A stretch of 64,000 bases of DNA from Bin18 sp965242795 (GCA_965242795.1 OZ251505.1:3038001-3102000); one strand, 5' to 3'; shown: positions 44,143 to 53,853, counted from the stretch's first letter. Program-made: numbers and translations. The notes: a model not told the origin generated them from the letters alone.

Positions 44143-44897
44143 GCGTCACCCCGGCGGACTTGGCGGATCGTGTCGCGCTCGTGACCGGCGCGTCGCGAGG
44201 CATCGGGCGGGCCGTGGCGCTGCGGCTGACCGCGGCGGGAGCCGCGGTGGTCGTGAACTACGTGCGCGACCGGGCCGCGGCCGAGGCGGTCGTCGCCGAG
44301 GTCGGGGCCGCGGGCGGTCGGGCGGAAGCGTGCCGGTTCGACGTGACCGACGGCGCCGCGGTGACCGAAGCGGTGCGCGCCGTGCTGGACCGGGAGGGCC
44401 GCATCGACGTGCTGGTCAACAACGCCGGGATGTCGGTCGACGGGTTGCTCGTGCGGCTGTCGGCCGACGACTGGTCGCGCGTGCTCGACACCAATCTGAG
44501 CGGGGTGTTCCACTGCACCAAGGCCGTGACGCGCGCGATGATGAAGCAGCGCTTCGGGCGCATCGTCAACCTCACGTCGGTCGTCGGCCAGACCGGCAAC
44601 ACCGGCCAAGCCGCGTACGCGGCGTCGAAATCGGGCATCGTCGGCTTCACCAAGACGATGGCCCGGGAACTGGCCTCGCGCTCGGTCACGGTCAACGCCG
44701 TGGCCCCGGGCTTCATCGACACGGACATGACCAGGTCCTTGCCAGACGAAACGAAAACAGGATATCTGAGCCGGATTCCGGTCGGTCGGTTGGGCACGCC
44801 GGACGAGGTCGCCGACGCCGTGGCCTTTCTGGCCAGTCCCCGCGCCGGCTACGTCACCGGACAGGTGCTGCACGTCAACGGTGGCATGTACATGTAA
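44139..44897 (+). CDS. fabG: 3-oxoacyl-ACP reductase FabG
   Basis: 252 residues, SDR fold. The NADPH-binding motif is VTGASRGIGRAVAL, then VNNAGMSVDGLL. The catalytic triad Ser-Tyr-Lys is in NLTSVVGQTGNTGQAAYAASKSG (Tyr and Lys in YAASK). The C-terminus GYVTGQVLHVNGGMYM is diagnostic of fatty-acid FabG. It sits between fabD and acpP. Confidence 0.96.
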   Translation: MSVTPADLADRVALVTGASRGIGRAVALRLTAAGAAVVVNYVRDRAAAEAVVAEVGAAGGRAEACRFDVTDGAAVTEAVRAVLDREGRIDVLVNNAGMSVDGLLVRLSADDWSRVLDTNLSGVFHCTKAVTRAMMKQRFGRIVNLTSVVGQTGNTGQAAYAASKSGIVGFTKTMARELASRSVTVNAVAPGFIDTDMTRSLPDETKTGYLSRIPVGRLGTPDEVADAVAFLASPRAGYVTGQVLHVNGGMYM

Positions 44898-44954
44898 TCC
44901 GCGGCGCCGCGGCGGGGCCGTCGCGGCGCACAGGGAGCAGAGGAGGTTCCGGTC

Positions 44955-45200
44955 ATGGCAGAAGCTTCAACCGAAGCGCGCGTCAAGGACATCATTTGCG
45001 AGCAGCTCGGGGTCAGCGCGGACGAGGTGAATCTGGACTCGTCGTTCGTCGAAGACCTGGGCGCCGACTCGCTGGACATCGTCGAACTCGTCATGGCGCT
45101 GGAAGAAGAGTACGGGACGGAAATCTCCGACGAACAGGCCGAGAAGATTCGGACCGTCCGCGACGTGATCGACTACATCGAGAGTCACAAAGAGTCCTGA
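44955..45200 (+). CDS. acpP: Acyl carrier protein
   Basis: 81 residues. The phosphopantetheine serine is in DLGADSLDIVELVMALEEE (about residue 40). The acidic four-helix sequence is typical of AcpP. A good ribosome-binding site (AGAGGAGG) precedes the start. The gene normally next, fabF, is absent; glyA follows instead after about 185 bp. Confidence 0.97.
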   Translation: MAEASTEARVKDIICEQLGVSADEVNLDSSFVEDLGADSLDIVELVMALEEEYGTEISDEQAEKIRTVRDVIDYIESHKES

Positions 45201-45384
45201 CGGCCGGCCCCGTGCGGGGCGCGCCCCGGCGCCGTATTCCGAAGAATCGCAGCGGTTTCTCCCACGGACCCTGCGATTTTTTCGTATCCGCCCCGTCGCC
45301 CGCCGTCGGACCGGAACGGCCGCGGCGGCACCCCCGATGCGAGAACGCCCCGAGACGACCGACACCGTCGAAAGGAACCCCGGT

Positions 45385-46644
45385 ATGCAGAGCGAGTTGG
45401 CCCGTTGCGACCCGCAGGTCTTCGACGCCATTCGGCACGAAGCCCAACGTCAGGAGGACAACCTGGAACTCATCGCGTCGGAGAACGTGGTGAGCGAAGC
45501 GGTGCTGGAGGCGCAGGGCTCGGTCCTGACCAACAAGTACGCCGAGGGGTATCCCGGCAAACGCTACTACGGCGGCTGCGACCACGTGGACGTGGTCGAA
45601 CGGCTCGCCATCGAGCGCGCCAAGGCCGTCTTCGGCGCCGCACACGCCAACGTCCAGCCCCACTCCGGCGCACAGGCCAACATGGCCGCGTACTTTTCCC
45701 AGCTCGAGCCGGGCGACGCTATCTTGAGCATGAACCTGTCACACGGCGGCCACCTGACGCACGGCAGCCCGGTGAATTTCTCCGGCAAGTTCTTCCAGGT
45801 CGTACCGTACGGCGTGCGCGAGGACGACCAGCGCCTGGACTACGCCGAGGTCGCCGACTTGGCGCGCCGGCACCGGCCCAAGCTGATCGTGGCCGGGCAC
45901 AGCGCGTATCCGCGGCAGATTGACGCCGCGCCGTTTCGGGAGATCGCCGACGAGGTCGGCGCGTTGCTGATGGTCGATATGGCCCACTACGCCGGGCTGG
46001 TGGCCGCGGACCTGCACCCGTCGCCGGTTCCGCACGCCGACCTGGTCACGACCACGACCCACAAGACGCTGCGCGGGCCGCGCGGGGGCATGATCCTGTG
46101 CCGCGCGGCGTTCGCCAAAAGCGTGGATTCCTCGGTCTTTCCGGGCCACCAGGGCGGGCCGCTGATGCACGTCATCGCCGCCAAGGCGGTCGCCCTCAAG
46201 GAGGCGGCCACGCCCGCGTTCAAGGACTACCAGCGCCGCATCGTCGCCAACGCCGAGGCACTGGCCGCGGGCCTGCTCCGCCGCGGGTTCACGCTCGTCT
46301 CCGGCGGCACCGACAACCACTTGCTGCTGCTGGATCTGCGCGCAACCGAACTCACGGGCAAGGCCGCGCAGGAGACGCTGGACCAAGCCCGGATCACCGT
46401 GAACAAGAACGCGATTCCGTTCGACCCGCGCTCGCCGTTCGTGACGAGCGGGGTCCGCATCGGGACGCCGGCGGTGACGAGCCGCGGCATGGGTACGGCG
46501 GAGATGGACCGCATCGCCGAGTTGATCGCGCGGGCACTGGCGCACATCGGCGACGCCCGCGGGCTGGCGGCCGTCGGGGACGAGGTCCGCGACCTGTGCC
46601 GGCAGTTTCCGGTCTATCCGAAGCGGGCGGCGCAGGAGGTCTGA
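45385..46644 (+). CDS. glyA: Serine hydroxymethyltransferase
   Basis: 419-residue PLP enzyme interconverting serine and glycine with tetrahydrofolate. I start at MQSELARCDPQVF; the frame opens 16 codons earlier without support. Signatures are LELIASENVVSEAVLEAQGS, NKYAEGYPGKRYYGG, HSGAQANMAAY, and the PLP lysine in VTTTTHKTLRGPRGGM. It is in a conserved position upstream of nrdR. Confidence 0.97.
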   Translation: MQSELARCDPQVFDAIRHEAQRQEDNLELIASENVVSEAVLEAQGSVLTNKYAEGYPGKRYYGGCDHVDVVERLAIERAKAVFGAAHANVQPHSGAQANMAAYFSQLEPGDAILSMNLSHGGHLTHGSPVNFSGKFFQVVPYGVREDDQRLDYAEVADLARRHRPKLIVAGHSAYPRQIDAAPFREIADEVGALLMVDMAHYAGLVAADLHPSPVPHADLVTTTTHKTLRGPRGGMILCRAAFAKSVDSSVFPGHQGGPLMHVIAAKAVALKEAATPAFKDYQRRIVANAEALAAGLLRRGFTLVSGGTDNHLLLLDLRATELTGKAAQETLDQARITVNKNAIPFDPRSPFVTSGVRIGTPAVTSRGMGTAEMDRIAELIARALAHIGDARGLAAVGDEVRDLCRQFPVYPKRAAQEV

Positions 46645-46680
46645 CCCGAACCGGCCTGCTGCGAGCGGAACGGCCGCGGT

Positions 46681-47202
46681 ATGAAGTGCCCTTTCTGTTC
46701 CCATCTCGAAAGCCGCGTGATCGACTCGCGGCTCGGCAAGGAGGGCGACGTCACCCGCCGGCGACGCGAATGCGAAGCCTGCGAACGGCGCTTCACCACC
46801 TACGAACGGGTGGAGGAAATCCTGCCGCTCGTGGTCAAGAAGGACGGCCGGCGCGAGGCGTACGACCGCGCCAAGATCGTCACCGGCCTCAAGAAAGCCT
46901 GCGAGAAACGGCCGATCAGCATCGAGACGATCGAAACCCTGGCGGACGGCATCGAGCGGGCGTTGCAGGCGCGCAGCGAAAAGGAGATTTCGGGCGCGGT
47001 CATCGGCGAAGAGGTCATGCGCCGGCTGTACGAGTTGGACAAGGTCGCCTACGTCCGCTTTTCCTCGGTCTATCGCTCGTTCCAGGATCTGGACGAATTC
47101 ATGTCCGAACTCAAGGACCTGATCCGCGAACGCAGTACCCAGGAACGCGCCGCGGCGGAAAAACCGGGGCGCAGACCCGCGGCCGGGAAACCGGCGTCAT
47201 GA
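46681..47202 (+). CDS. nrdR: Transcriptional repressor NrdR
   Basis: 173 residues. The N-terminal zinc ribbon MKCPFCSHLESRVIDSR...CEACERRF is followed by the ATP-cone domain (LVVKKDGRREAYDRAKIVTGLKKACEKRPIS). It represses ribonucleotide reductase genes in response to ATP/dATP. The C-terminal extension is basic. It overlaps ribD by 4 bp, in the usual glyA-nrdR-ribD order. Confidence 0.96.
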   Translation: MKCPFCSHLESRVIDSRLGKEGDVTRRRRECEACERRFTTYERVEEILPLVVKKDGRREAYDRAKIVTGLKKACEKRPISIETIETLADGIERALQARSEKEISGAVIGEEVMRRLYELDKVAYVRFSSVYRSFQDLDEFMSELKDLIRERSTQERAAAEKPGRRPAAGKPAS

Positions 47203-48293
47203 GCCGCGACGAGGCGTTCATGCGCCGCGCGCTCGAGCTGGCCGCCCGCGGCCGGGGGCGCACGAGTCCGAACCCGGCGGTCGGCGCGGTGATCGTGCGC
47301 GGGGACCGCGCGATCGGCGAGGGCCACCACCGGCGCGCCGGCCGGCCGCACGCCGAAGTCGAAGCGCTGCGCGCCGCGCGTGGGCCGGTGCGCGGGGCAA
47401 CGGTCTATGTCAATCTGGAACCCTGCGCCCACCACGGCCGTACCCCGCCGTGCGCCGACGCGCTGATCGAAGCCGGCGTCGGGCGCGTGGTGGTCGGCCT
47501 GACCGACCCGGACCCGCGCGTGCGCGGCCGCGGGATCCGGCGCTTGCGGCGGGCCGGCGTGGCGGTGACGACCGGCGTGCTGCGCGCCGCGTGCCGGCAG
47601 GTCAACGAAGATTTCGTGGTCCGGGTGCGGACCGGTCGCCCGTTCGTGACGCTGAAACTGGCGGCGTCGCTCGACGGACGCATCGCGACCGCCGGCGGGG
47701 ACGCGCGCTGGATCAGCAGTGCGTCGTCGCGCCGGCGGGTCCACGCCCTGCGCAACCAGGTGGACGCGGTGCTGGTCGGCGCGCAGACCGTCAGAGCCGA
47801 CGACCCGCGGCTGACGTGCCGCCTCCGCGGCGGACGCGACCCGCTGCGCGTCGTGCTGGACGGGCGGCTCGGCATCGACCCCGCGGCCCGCGTCTGCCGC
47901 CTCCCCTCCCCTCCGGGGACGCTGATCGCGACCAGCCGGACCGCGGCGCGCGCCCGCGGGGCCATGTACGATCGGGAGGGCGTCGAAGTGCTGCCGTTCC
48001 CCGGCCGCCGCGGGCGGATCGCACTACGGCCGGTGCTCGAAACCCTGGCCGGCCGCGGGATCAACCACGTCTTGATCGAGGGCGGCGGGCAGACCGCCGC
48101 GGCCGCGCTGCGCGAGGACGTCGTCGACAAGGTCCTGTTCTTCTACGCCCCGCTCCTGCTGGGCGGCGACGGACGCGCCATGCTGGGCGCGCTGGCGGTC
48201 GGGCGGGTTGCCGACGGGCGCAAACTCCATACAATGCAGGTCGAACGCAGCGGACGCGACCTGCTGGTGTCCGGGTATCTGAAAGCGCACTAA
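47199..48293 (+). CDS. ribD: Bifunctional riboflavin deaminase/reductase RibD
   Basis: 364 residues from the ATG overlapping nrdR. The deaminase domain has the zinc site HAEVEAL and PCAHHGRTPPC (about 50-85), and the opening RALELAARGRGRTSPNPAVGAV. The reductase domain (about 145-360) includes FVTLKLAASLDGRIATAGGDARWISS and LIEGGGQTAAAAL. It carries out the second and third steps of riboflavin synthesis. The enzyme usually next in the operon, riboflavin synthase (ribE), is absent here. Confidence 0.96.
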   Translation: MSRDEAFMRRALELAARGRGRTSPNPAVGAVIVRGDRAIGEGHHRRAGRPHAEVEALRAARGPVRGATVYVNLEPCAHHGRTPPCADALIEAGVGRVVVGLTDPDPRVRGRGIRRLRRAGVAVTTGVLRAACRQVNEDFVVRVRTGRPFVTLKLAASLDGRIATAGGDARWISSASSRRRVHALRNQVDAVLVGAQTVRADDPRLTCRLRGGRDPLRVVLDGRLGIDPAARVCRLPSPPGTLIATSRTAARARGAMYDREGVEVLPFPGRRGRIALRPVLETLAGRGINHVLIEGGGQTAAAALREDVVDKVLFFYAPLLLGGDGRAMLGALAVGRVADGRKLHTMQVERSGRDLLVSGYLKAH

Positions 48294-48302
48294 GGAGCCG
48301 AC

Positions 48303-49526
48303 ATGTCGATCTCGCTCTCATCGGTCGAAGACGCGTTGCAGCAGTTCGGCCAGGGCAAGATGGTGGTCCTGGTCGAAGACGACCTCGCCGACGGCGAGGC
48401 CGACGTGTGTCTGGCCGCGGACCGGACGACCCCGGACGGCGTGAATTTCATGGCGACGCACTGCCGCGGGCTGATCTGCCTGGCGCTGACCGACGAGAAA
48501 ATCCGCGAACTCGGCATTCCGATGCTCGGCCACGGCCCGGACGCGAACCGCCAACGCGCGTTCGGCGCGTCGATCGAAGCCCGCCGGCGGGTCACGACCG
48601 GCATCTCGGCCCGGGACCGCGCGGTGACGATCACCACCGCGGTCCAGCCCGGGGCCGGGCCGGGCGACCTGGTCATGCCGGGCCACGTGTTCCCGCTGTC
48701 GGCCCACCGCGGCGGGGTGCTGGCGCGCGGCGGGCTGTCCGAGGCCGGCATCGATCTCGCGCGGCTGGCCGGCCTGAGCCCCGCGGCCACGTTGTGCACG
48801 ATGCTGGACGACGACGGCGCCCTCGTGCGGGGCGCGGCGGTCGCCACCTTCGCGCAGACGTTCGGGCTGCCGGTCGTGAGCATCGCCGGCCTGCAGACGT
48901 ACCGCCTGCGGACCGAGTCCGTCATCCACCGCGTCGGCGAGGGCGAGATCACCAGCCCGTTCGGCGGCAGGTTCCAGGCGATCGTCTATCGGACCGAAGT
49001 CGATCAGCACGAACACGTCGCGCTGATCAAAGGACGGATCGACACGCAGGCGCCGGTCACCGTGCGCATGCATTCGCAATGCCTGACCGGCGACGTGTTC
49101 GGGTCGGTACGCTGCGACTGCGGCGACCAGCTCGTGCAGGCGATGGACGTGATCGCCGAGGAAGGCCGCGGCGTGGTGGTCTATCTGCAGCAGGAGGGCC
49201 GCGGCATCGGGCTGGCGAACAAGATCCGCGCCTACGCCCTGCAGGACAGCGGCATGGATACGGTCGAGGCCAACCTGCACCTCGGGTTCGGGGAAGATCT
49301 GCGCGACTACGGCATCGGGGCGCAGATCCTGCGCGACCTGCGCGTGCCGCAGGTCCGCCTGCTGACGAACAATCCCCAGAAGATCAGCGGGCTCGAAGCG
49401 TACGGCGTCAACGTGGTCGAACGCCGGCCCCTCGAGGCGCCGCCCCACAAGGACAACATCCGCTACCTGCAGGTGAAGAAGGAAAAGCTCGGGCATCTGT
49501 TCTCCGAGCTCAAGCCGCTGCTGTAG
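48303..49526 (+). CDS. ribA: RibBA: degenerate DHBP synthase domain fused to intact GTP cyclohydrolase II
   Basis: 407 residues. The C-terminal GTP cyclohydrolase II half is intact: zinc cysteines in CLTGDVFGSVRCDCGDQL, YLQQEGRGIGL and RDYGIGAQIL, and VRLLTNNPQK. The N-terminal half has the DHBP synthase fold but lacks key residues. The canonical DRENEGD reads LADGEAD (28-34), so the conserved Arg and Asn and the metal-ligand Glu are changed. The metal-binding His of GGHTEA is Leu145 (GGLSEA), and the conserved Glu of VLCE is Thr166 (TLCT). Position between ribD and ribH is standard. I infer a GTP cyclohydrolase II with a structural, probably inactive RibB half. Confidence 0.88.
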   Translation: MSISLSSVEDALQQFGQGKMVVLVEDDLADGEADVCLAADRTTPDGVNFMATHCRGLICLALTDEKIRELGIPMLGHGPDANRQRAFGASIEARRRVTTGISARDRAVTITTAVQPGAGPGDLVMPGHVFPLSAHRGGVLARGGLSEAGIDLARLAGLSPAATLCTMLDDDGALVRGAAVATFAQTFGLPVVSIAGLQTYRLRTESVIHRVGEGEITSPFGGRFQAIVYRTEVDQHEHVALIKGRIDTQAPVTVRMHSQCLTGDVFGSVRCDCGDQLVQAMDVIAEEGRGVVVYLQQEGRGIGLANKIRAYALQDSGMDTVEANLHLGFGEDLRDYGIGAQILRDLRVPQVRLLTNNPQKISGLEAYGVNVVERRPLEAPPHKDNIRYLQVKKEKLGHLFSELKPLL

Positions 49527-49586
49527 CCGATTCCCGGCGGTACGCCGGAGGCCGGCATCCTTCACTCGGACCGGAAAGGGGAACTC

Positions 49587-50063
49587 ATGGCCCGGCTCGT
49601 GACCGGCAAGCACGACGCGACGGGGATGCGCTTCGGCATCGTCGTCGCCCAGTTCAACGGCCTGATTACCGAACGGCTGCAGGCCGGCGCGGTCGACGCG
49701 CTGTGCCGCCACGGCGCGCGCGACGACGACCTCGACGTGGTGCTGGTGCCCGGGGCATTCGACATTCCGCTGTTCGCCAAGCAGATGGCCACGAGCGGGC
49801 GCTACCAAGCCGTGATCTGCCTGGGCGCGGTCATCAAGGGCGAGACCCCGCACTTCGACTACATTTCCGCGGCCATGACGCAGGGCATCAAGGAGATCAC
49901 GCTCGCCACCGGCGTGCCGGTCACCTTCGGCGTGTTGACGACCGACTCGGTGGAACAGGCGCTCGACCGCGCCGGGGCCAAACTCGGCAACAAGGGCTGG
50001 GAGGCCGCGCTGTCGGCCGTCGAGATGGTCAACGCGCTGCGGGAGTTGCAGCACCTTGCCTAG
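49587..50063 (+). CDS. ribH: 6,7-dimethyl-8-ribityllumazine synthase
   Basis: 158 residues, lumazine synthase. Signatures are GIVVAQFNGLITERLQAGAV, LVPGAFDIPLFAKQMA, CLGAVIKGETPHFDYIS and the C-terminal GNKGWEAALSAVEMVNAL. It condenses the RibA/D product with DHBP. The stop overlaps nusB by 8 bp. Confidence 0.97.
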   Translation: MARLVTGKHDATGMRFGIVVAQFNGLITERLQAGAVDALCRHGARDDDLDVVLVPGAFDIPLFAKQMATSGRYQAVICLGAVIKGETPHFDYISAAMTQGIKEITLATGVPVTFGVLTTDSVEQALDRAGAKLGNKGWEAALSAVEMVNALRELQHLA

Positions 50064-50544
50064 CGCGGCGTCGAAGCGGCCCACGCGACGCCAGGCGCGC
50101 GAGTGGGCCCTCCAGATTCTGTACCAGATCGACGTGAGCGGGACGGCACCCGACCGGGCGCTGGCGCTGTTCGGCCGCTGTTTCGCGTCCGCGGACGCGG
50201 TGCGCGGGTTCACCGCGGACCTGGTGACGGGCACGCGGCGCGACCGGCGCACCCTCGACCGCCTGATCGCCGACGCCGCGGAGCACTGGCGCCTCGGGCG
50301 GCTGCCCAAGGTCGATCTCAATCTGCTGCGCTTGGCCGCGTACGAACTGTCGGCCTACCCGGAGACGTCCGCGGGCGTGACCATCAACGAGGCGATCGAG
50401 ATCGCCCGCCGCTATTGCAGCGACGACGCCCCGACCTTCGTCAACGGCGTGCTGGACCGCATCGCCGCGGTGGTGGGGAAGAAAGGCACGCAAGCCGAAC
50501 CGGAAGCGAAGAAAGAGGAAGAGCCACATGAGCCGGGCGCATGA
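50056..50544 (+). CDS. nusB: Transcription antitermination factor NusB
   Basis: 162 residues, all-helical RNA-binding factor for rRNA antitermination. It opens RRQAREWALQILYQIDVSG and contains LNLLRLAAYELSAYPETSAGVTINEAIEIARRY and TFVNGVLDRIA, as in the family. It lies after ribH and overlaps leuS by 17 bp. Confidence 0.95.
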   Translation: MPSAASKRPTRRQAREWALQILYQIDVSGTAPDRALALFGRCFASADAVRGFTADLVTGTRRDRRTLDRLIADAAEHWRLGRLPKVDLNLLRLAAYELSAYPETSAGVTINEAIEIARRYCSDDAPTFVNGVLDRIAAVVGKKGTQAEPEAKKEEEPHEPGA

Positions 50545-53215
50545 TTCACCCGCCGCCGATCCGGGGACCGCGCCGGCGCGCTACCGGCCCGGGGACATCG
50601 AGCCCAAGTGGCAGCGGTACTGGTTGGAACACAGAACCTTCCGGGCCGAGATCGACCGCACCAGGCCCAAGTACTACATCCTCGACATGTTTCCCTACCC
50701 CAGCGCGGCCGGGCTGCACGTGGGGCATCCGGAAGGCTACACCGCGACCGACATTCTGGCCCGCTACAAGCGCATGCGCGGCTTCAACGTCCTGCATCCG
50801 ATGGGCTGGGACGCGTTCGGCCTGCCGGCCGAGCAGTACGCGATCGAGACCGGCACGCACCCGCGCGACACCACGGCGCGCAACATCGACACGTTCCGCC
50901 GCCAGATCCGGGCGCTGGGCTTTTCGTACGACTGGGACCGCGAGATCGCCTCGTGCGACCCGGACTACTATCGTTGGACGCAGTGGATCTTCCTCAAGCT
51001 CTACGAGCGCGGCTTGGCCTACATGGCCGAGGTGCCGGTCAACTGGTGTCCGGCGCTCGGCACGGTGCTGGCCAACGAAGAGGTGATCGACGGCCGGAGC
51101 GAGCGCGGCGGCCACGCGGTGATCCGCAAACCCATGCGGCAGTGGATGCTGCGCATCACCGCGTACGCCGAACGGCTGCTGGAGGGGCTCGACCGGCTCG
51201 ACTGGCCGGACAGCGTGAAGGAGATGCAGCGCAACTGGATCGGCCGCAGCGAGGGCGCCCGGGTCCGCTTCGTGCTGTGCCGCGCCGACGCCAGCCCGCT
51301 GCCCGGCGACGACGCGTGGTTCGACGTGTTCACCACGCGGCCCGATACGCTGTTCGGGGCGACCTATTGCGTGCTGGCGCCCGAGCATCCGCTCGTCTCC
51401 CGCGTCACCACCGACGGGCAGCGCGCCGCGGTCGAGGCGTACGTCCGCGCCGCGTTGCGCAAGTCCGATCTGGCGCGCACCGATCTGGACAAGGCCAAGA
51501 CCGGCGTGGCGACGGGCGGCTACGCGCGCAATCCGGCCAACGGGCAGGCCGTTCCGATCTGGGTCGCCGACTACGTGCTGGGCAGCTACGGCACCGGCGC
51601 GATCATGGCCGTGCCGAGCGGCGACGAGCGCGACTGGGCATTCGCCCGCCGTTTCGACCTGCCCATCGTCGAGGTCGTGCAGGGCGGGGACGTGACGCAA
51701 GCCGCGTACGTCGGCGACGGGCCGCACGTGAACTCCGGCTTCCTCGACGGCCTGAACGTGGCCGACGCCAAGCGGCGCATGACGGCGTGGCTCGAAGACC
51801 GCGGCCACGGCGAAGGCACGGTCAACTACAAGCTGCGCGACTGGCTGTTCAGCCGCCAGCGCTATTGGGGCGAGCCGTTTCCCATCCTGCACGTGGACGG
51901 CGCGCCGCAGCCCGTCGCTCCCGACGCGCTGCCGGTGCTGCTGCCCGACGTCGAGAGTTTTCGTCCGACCGGCACGGGCGAGCCGCCGCTGGCCGCGGCC
52001 CGCGACTGGGTCGAGACCGAAGACCCGGCCAGCGGCCAGCCGGCGCTGCGCGAAACCAACACCATGCCGCAATGGGCCGGGAGCTGCTGGTACTTCCTGC
52101 GCTTTCTGGACCCGCGGAACGCTGCACGCGCCTGGGACCCGGACGCGGAACGCTACTGGATGCCGGTCGATCTGTACGTCGGCGGGGTGGAGCACGCGGT
52201 GCTGCACCTGCTCTACGCCCGCTTCTGGCACCACGTGCTGTACGACTGCGGCCTGGTCTCCACCCCGGAGCCGTTCCAGCGGTTGGTCAACCAGGGCATG
52301 ATCCTGGGCTTCAGCTACCGCTGTTACCGCGACGCCGCGGGCACCCGCTATCCCGCGGCCGCGGTATGTCGGCGGGCCGGCGGCGAACCCGGCGTCGTCC
52401 TGCGCGCGGACCCGAACCGGCCCGTCACGCCGGAGTACGTGCCGGTCGAGCGCGTCGTCTGGCGCGACGACACGCCGTACCATCCCGACGCCACCGACCT
52501 GGAGTTGGAGCCGCAGACCGACAAGATGTCGAAGTCGCGCGGCAACGTCGTGAACCCGGACGCGGTCATCGCCGAATACGGCGCCGACGCGCTGCGCTGC
52601 TACGAAATGTTCATGGGCCCGCTGGAGCAGGTCAAACCCTGGAACACGCGGTCGGTCGCCGGGGTATTCCGCTTCCTGCACCGGGCGTGGGCTTTGTTCG
52701 TCGACGACCGCGGCGGCCCGAGCCCGCGCCTCGCGGACGCGGACCCGAGCCCGGAACTGGCGCGGGTCTATCACCGGACCGTCAAGAAGGTCACCGAGGA
52801 CATCAAGGGCATGCGGTTCCACACCGCACTCAGCGCGCTGATGGTGTTCGTCAACGAGGCGCAGAAGGCCGCGACGCTGCCGCGGCCCCTGGCCGAGGGA
52901 TTCGTGCTGCTGCTGTCCCCGTTCGCCCCGCACCTCGGCGAAGAACTGTGGCAGCGCCTCGGCCACGCCCGGACGTTGGCCTACGAGCCCTGGCCGACCT
53001 ACGACCCGGCGATGGACACGGACGACACCCTGACCGTCGCGGTGCAGGTCAACGGCAAGCTGCGCACGACCATCGAACTGCCCGCGGACGCGGACAAGGA
53101 CGCCGTCCTCGGCGCCGCACGCGGCCACGACAAGATCGCCGGCTATCTGGCCGGCAAGACGGTCCGCCGCGAGATCGTGGTTCCCGGCCGGCTGGTCAAT
53201 TTCGTCGTCTCCTGA
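50528..53215 (+). CDS. leuS: Leucyl-tRNA synthetase
   Basis: 895 residues, class I synthetase. The HIGH-type motif is PYPSAAGLHVGHPEGYTATD (about 55-75) and the KMSKS motif is DKMSKSRGNVVNPD (about 660). The editing domain includes DTLFGATYCVLAPEHPL and GTGAIMAVPSGDERD. The protein is about 35 residues longer than E. coli LeuS, mainly in the insert before KMSKS (YRDAAGTRYPAAAVCRRAGGEPG). It is translationally coupled to nusB and precedes lptE. Confidence 0.97.
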   Translation: MSRAHDSPAADPGTAPARYRPGDIEPKWQRYWLEHRTFRAEIDRTRPKYYILDMFPYPSAAGLHVGHPEGYTATDILARYKRMRGFNVLHPMGWDAFGLPAEQYAIETGTHPRDTTARNIDTFRRQIRALGFSYDWDREIASCDPDYYRWTQWIFLKLYERGLAYMAEVPVNWCPALGTVLANEEVIDGRSERGGHAVIRKPMRQWMLRITAYAERLLEGLDRLDWPDSVKEMQRNWIGRSEGARVRFVLCRADASPLPGDDAWFDVFTTRPDTLFGATYCVLAPEHPLVSRVTTDGQRAAVEAYVRAALRKSDLARTDLDKAKTGVATGGYARNPANGQAVPIWVADYVLGSYGTGAIMAVPSGDERDWAFARRFDLPIVEVVQGGDVTQAAYVGDGPHVNSGFLDGLNVADAKRRMTAWLEDRGHGEGTVNYKLRDWLFSRQRYWGEPFPILHVDGAPQPVAPDALPVLLPDVESFRPTGTGEPPLAAARDWVETEDPASGQPALRETNTMPQWAGSCWYFLRFLDPRNAARAWDPDAERYWMPVDLYVGGVEHAVLHLLYARFWHHVLYDCGLVSTPEPFQRLVNQGMILGFSYRCYRDAAGTRYPAAAVCRRAGGEPGVVLRADPNRPVTPEYVPVERVVWRDDTPYHPDATDLELEPQTDKMSKSRGNVVNPDAVIAEYGADALRCYEMFMGPLEQVKPWNTRSVAGVFRFLHRAWALFVDDRGGPSPRLADADPSPELARVYHRTVKKVTEDIKGMRFHTALSALMVFVNEAQKAATLPRPLAEGFVLLLSPFAPHLGEELWQRLGHARTLAYEPWPTYDPAMDTDDTLTVAVQVNGKLRTTIELPADADKDAVLGAARGHDKIAGYLAGKTVRREIVVPGRLVNFVVS

Positions 53216-53241
53216 GCGGCCCCGATTGCACCCATTCCGCC

Positions 53242-53853
53242 ATGCCTGTGCCGACTCTGCGATGCTCCGGTCGTCCGCTTCGGGCGCTGCTCGCCGGCGT
53301 GCTGGCGTGCGGCGTGCTGAGCAGCGCGTGCGGCTACCGGCTCGCGGGCCGGACGACGTTGCCCGAGGGGATCCGGAGCGTCGGTTTCGCCGCGTTCGAA
53401 AATCACACGCCCGAGACCGGACGGGAAAAGGAATTGCAGTGGGCGTTCGAGCGCGAGTTCCGCACCCGCGGGGGGATCCGCGTCAGCGATGCCGGGCGGG
53501 GGATCGTCTCCGCCACGCTCCGGCGGCTGGAATCGCGGCCGGCGTCGCGCGACCGGCGCAGCCAGGCGCTCGAACACGAACTCGTCCTCGTCCTCGACGT
53601 TCGCCTCACCGAACGCGGCAGCGACAAGGTGTTGTGGCAGGCGAACGGCATCCGGGTGACCGAGTACTACAGCGCCATTCCGCAGGTGTTGGTGACCACC
53701 TCGCCCGAATTCCTGCAGGGCGGGCTCGACGCCGGCGACATCGCCGGCTTCACGGACGTCCAGTTCTCGGAGACGCAGCGCCGGCTGGCACGCGAACGCC
53801 TGTTCGCCGCGGCCGCGCGCGAAGTGGCATTCCGTCTGGGCGACGATTTCTAA
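53242..53853 (+). CDS. lptE: LPS-assembly lipoprotein LptE
   Basis: 203 residues from the ATG at 53242. The signal peptide and lipobox LSSAC (Cys30) are followed by GYRLAGRTTLPEGIRSVGFAAFENHTPETG, the conserved start of LptE. It inserts in the outer membrane with LptD to deliver lipopolysaccharide. It sits directly after leuS, as in many proteobacteria. The commonly adjacent holA is missing before rpsT. Confidence 0.88.
   Translation: MPVPTLRCSGRPLRALLAGVLACGVLSSACGYRLAGRTTLPEGIRSVGFAAFENHTPETGREKELQWAFEREFRTRGGIRVSDAGRGIVSATLRRLESRPASRDRRSQALEHELVLVLDVRLTERGSDKVLWQANGIRVTEYYSAIPQVLVTTSPEFLQGGLDAGDIAGFTDVQFSETQRRLARERLFAAAAREVAFRLGDDF

Noticed and set aside
50546..53128. Minus-strand open frame opposite leuS (860 codons)
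   Set aside because: Antisense shadow of leuS with Arg/His/Gln/Ala-rich shadow composition and no domain signal.
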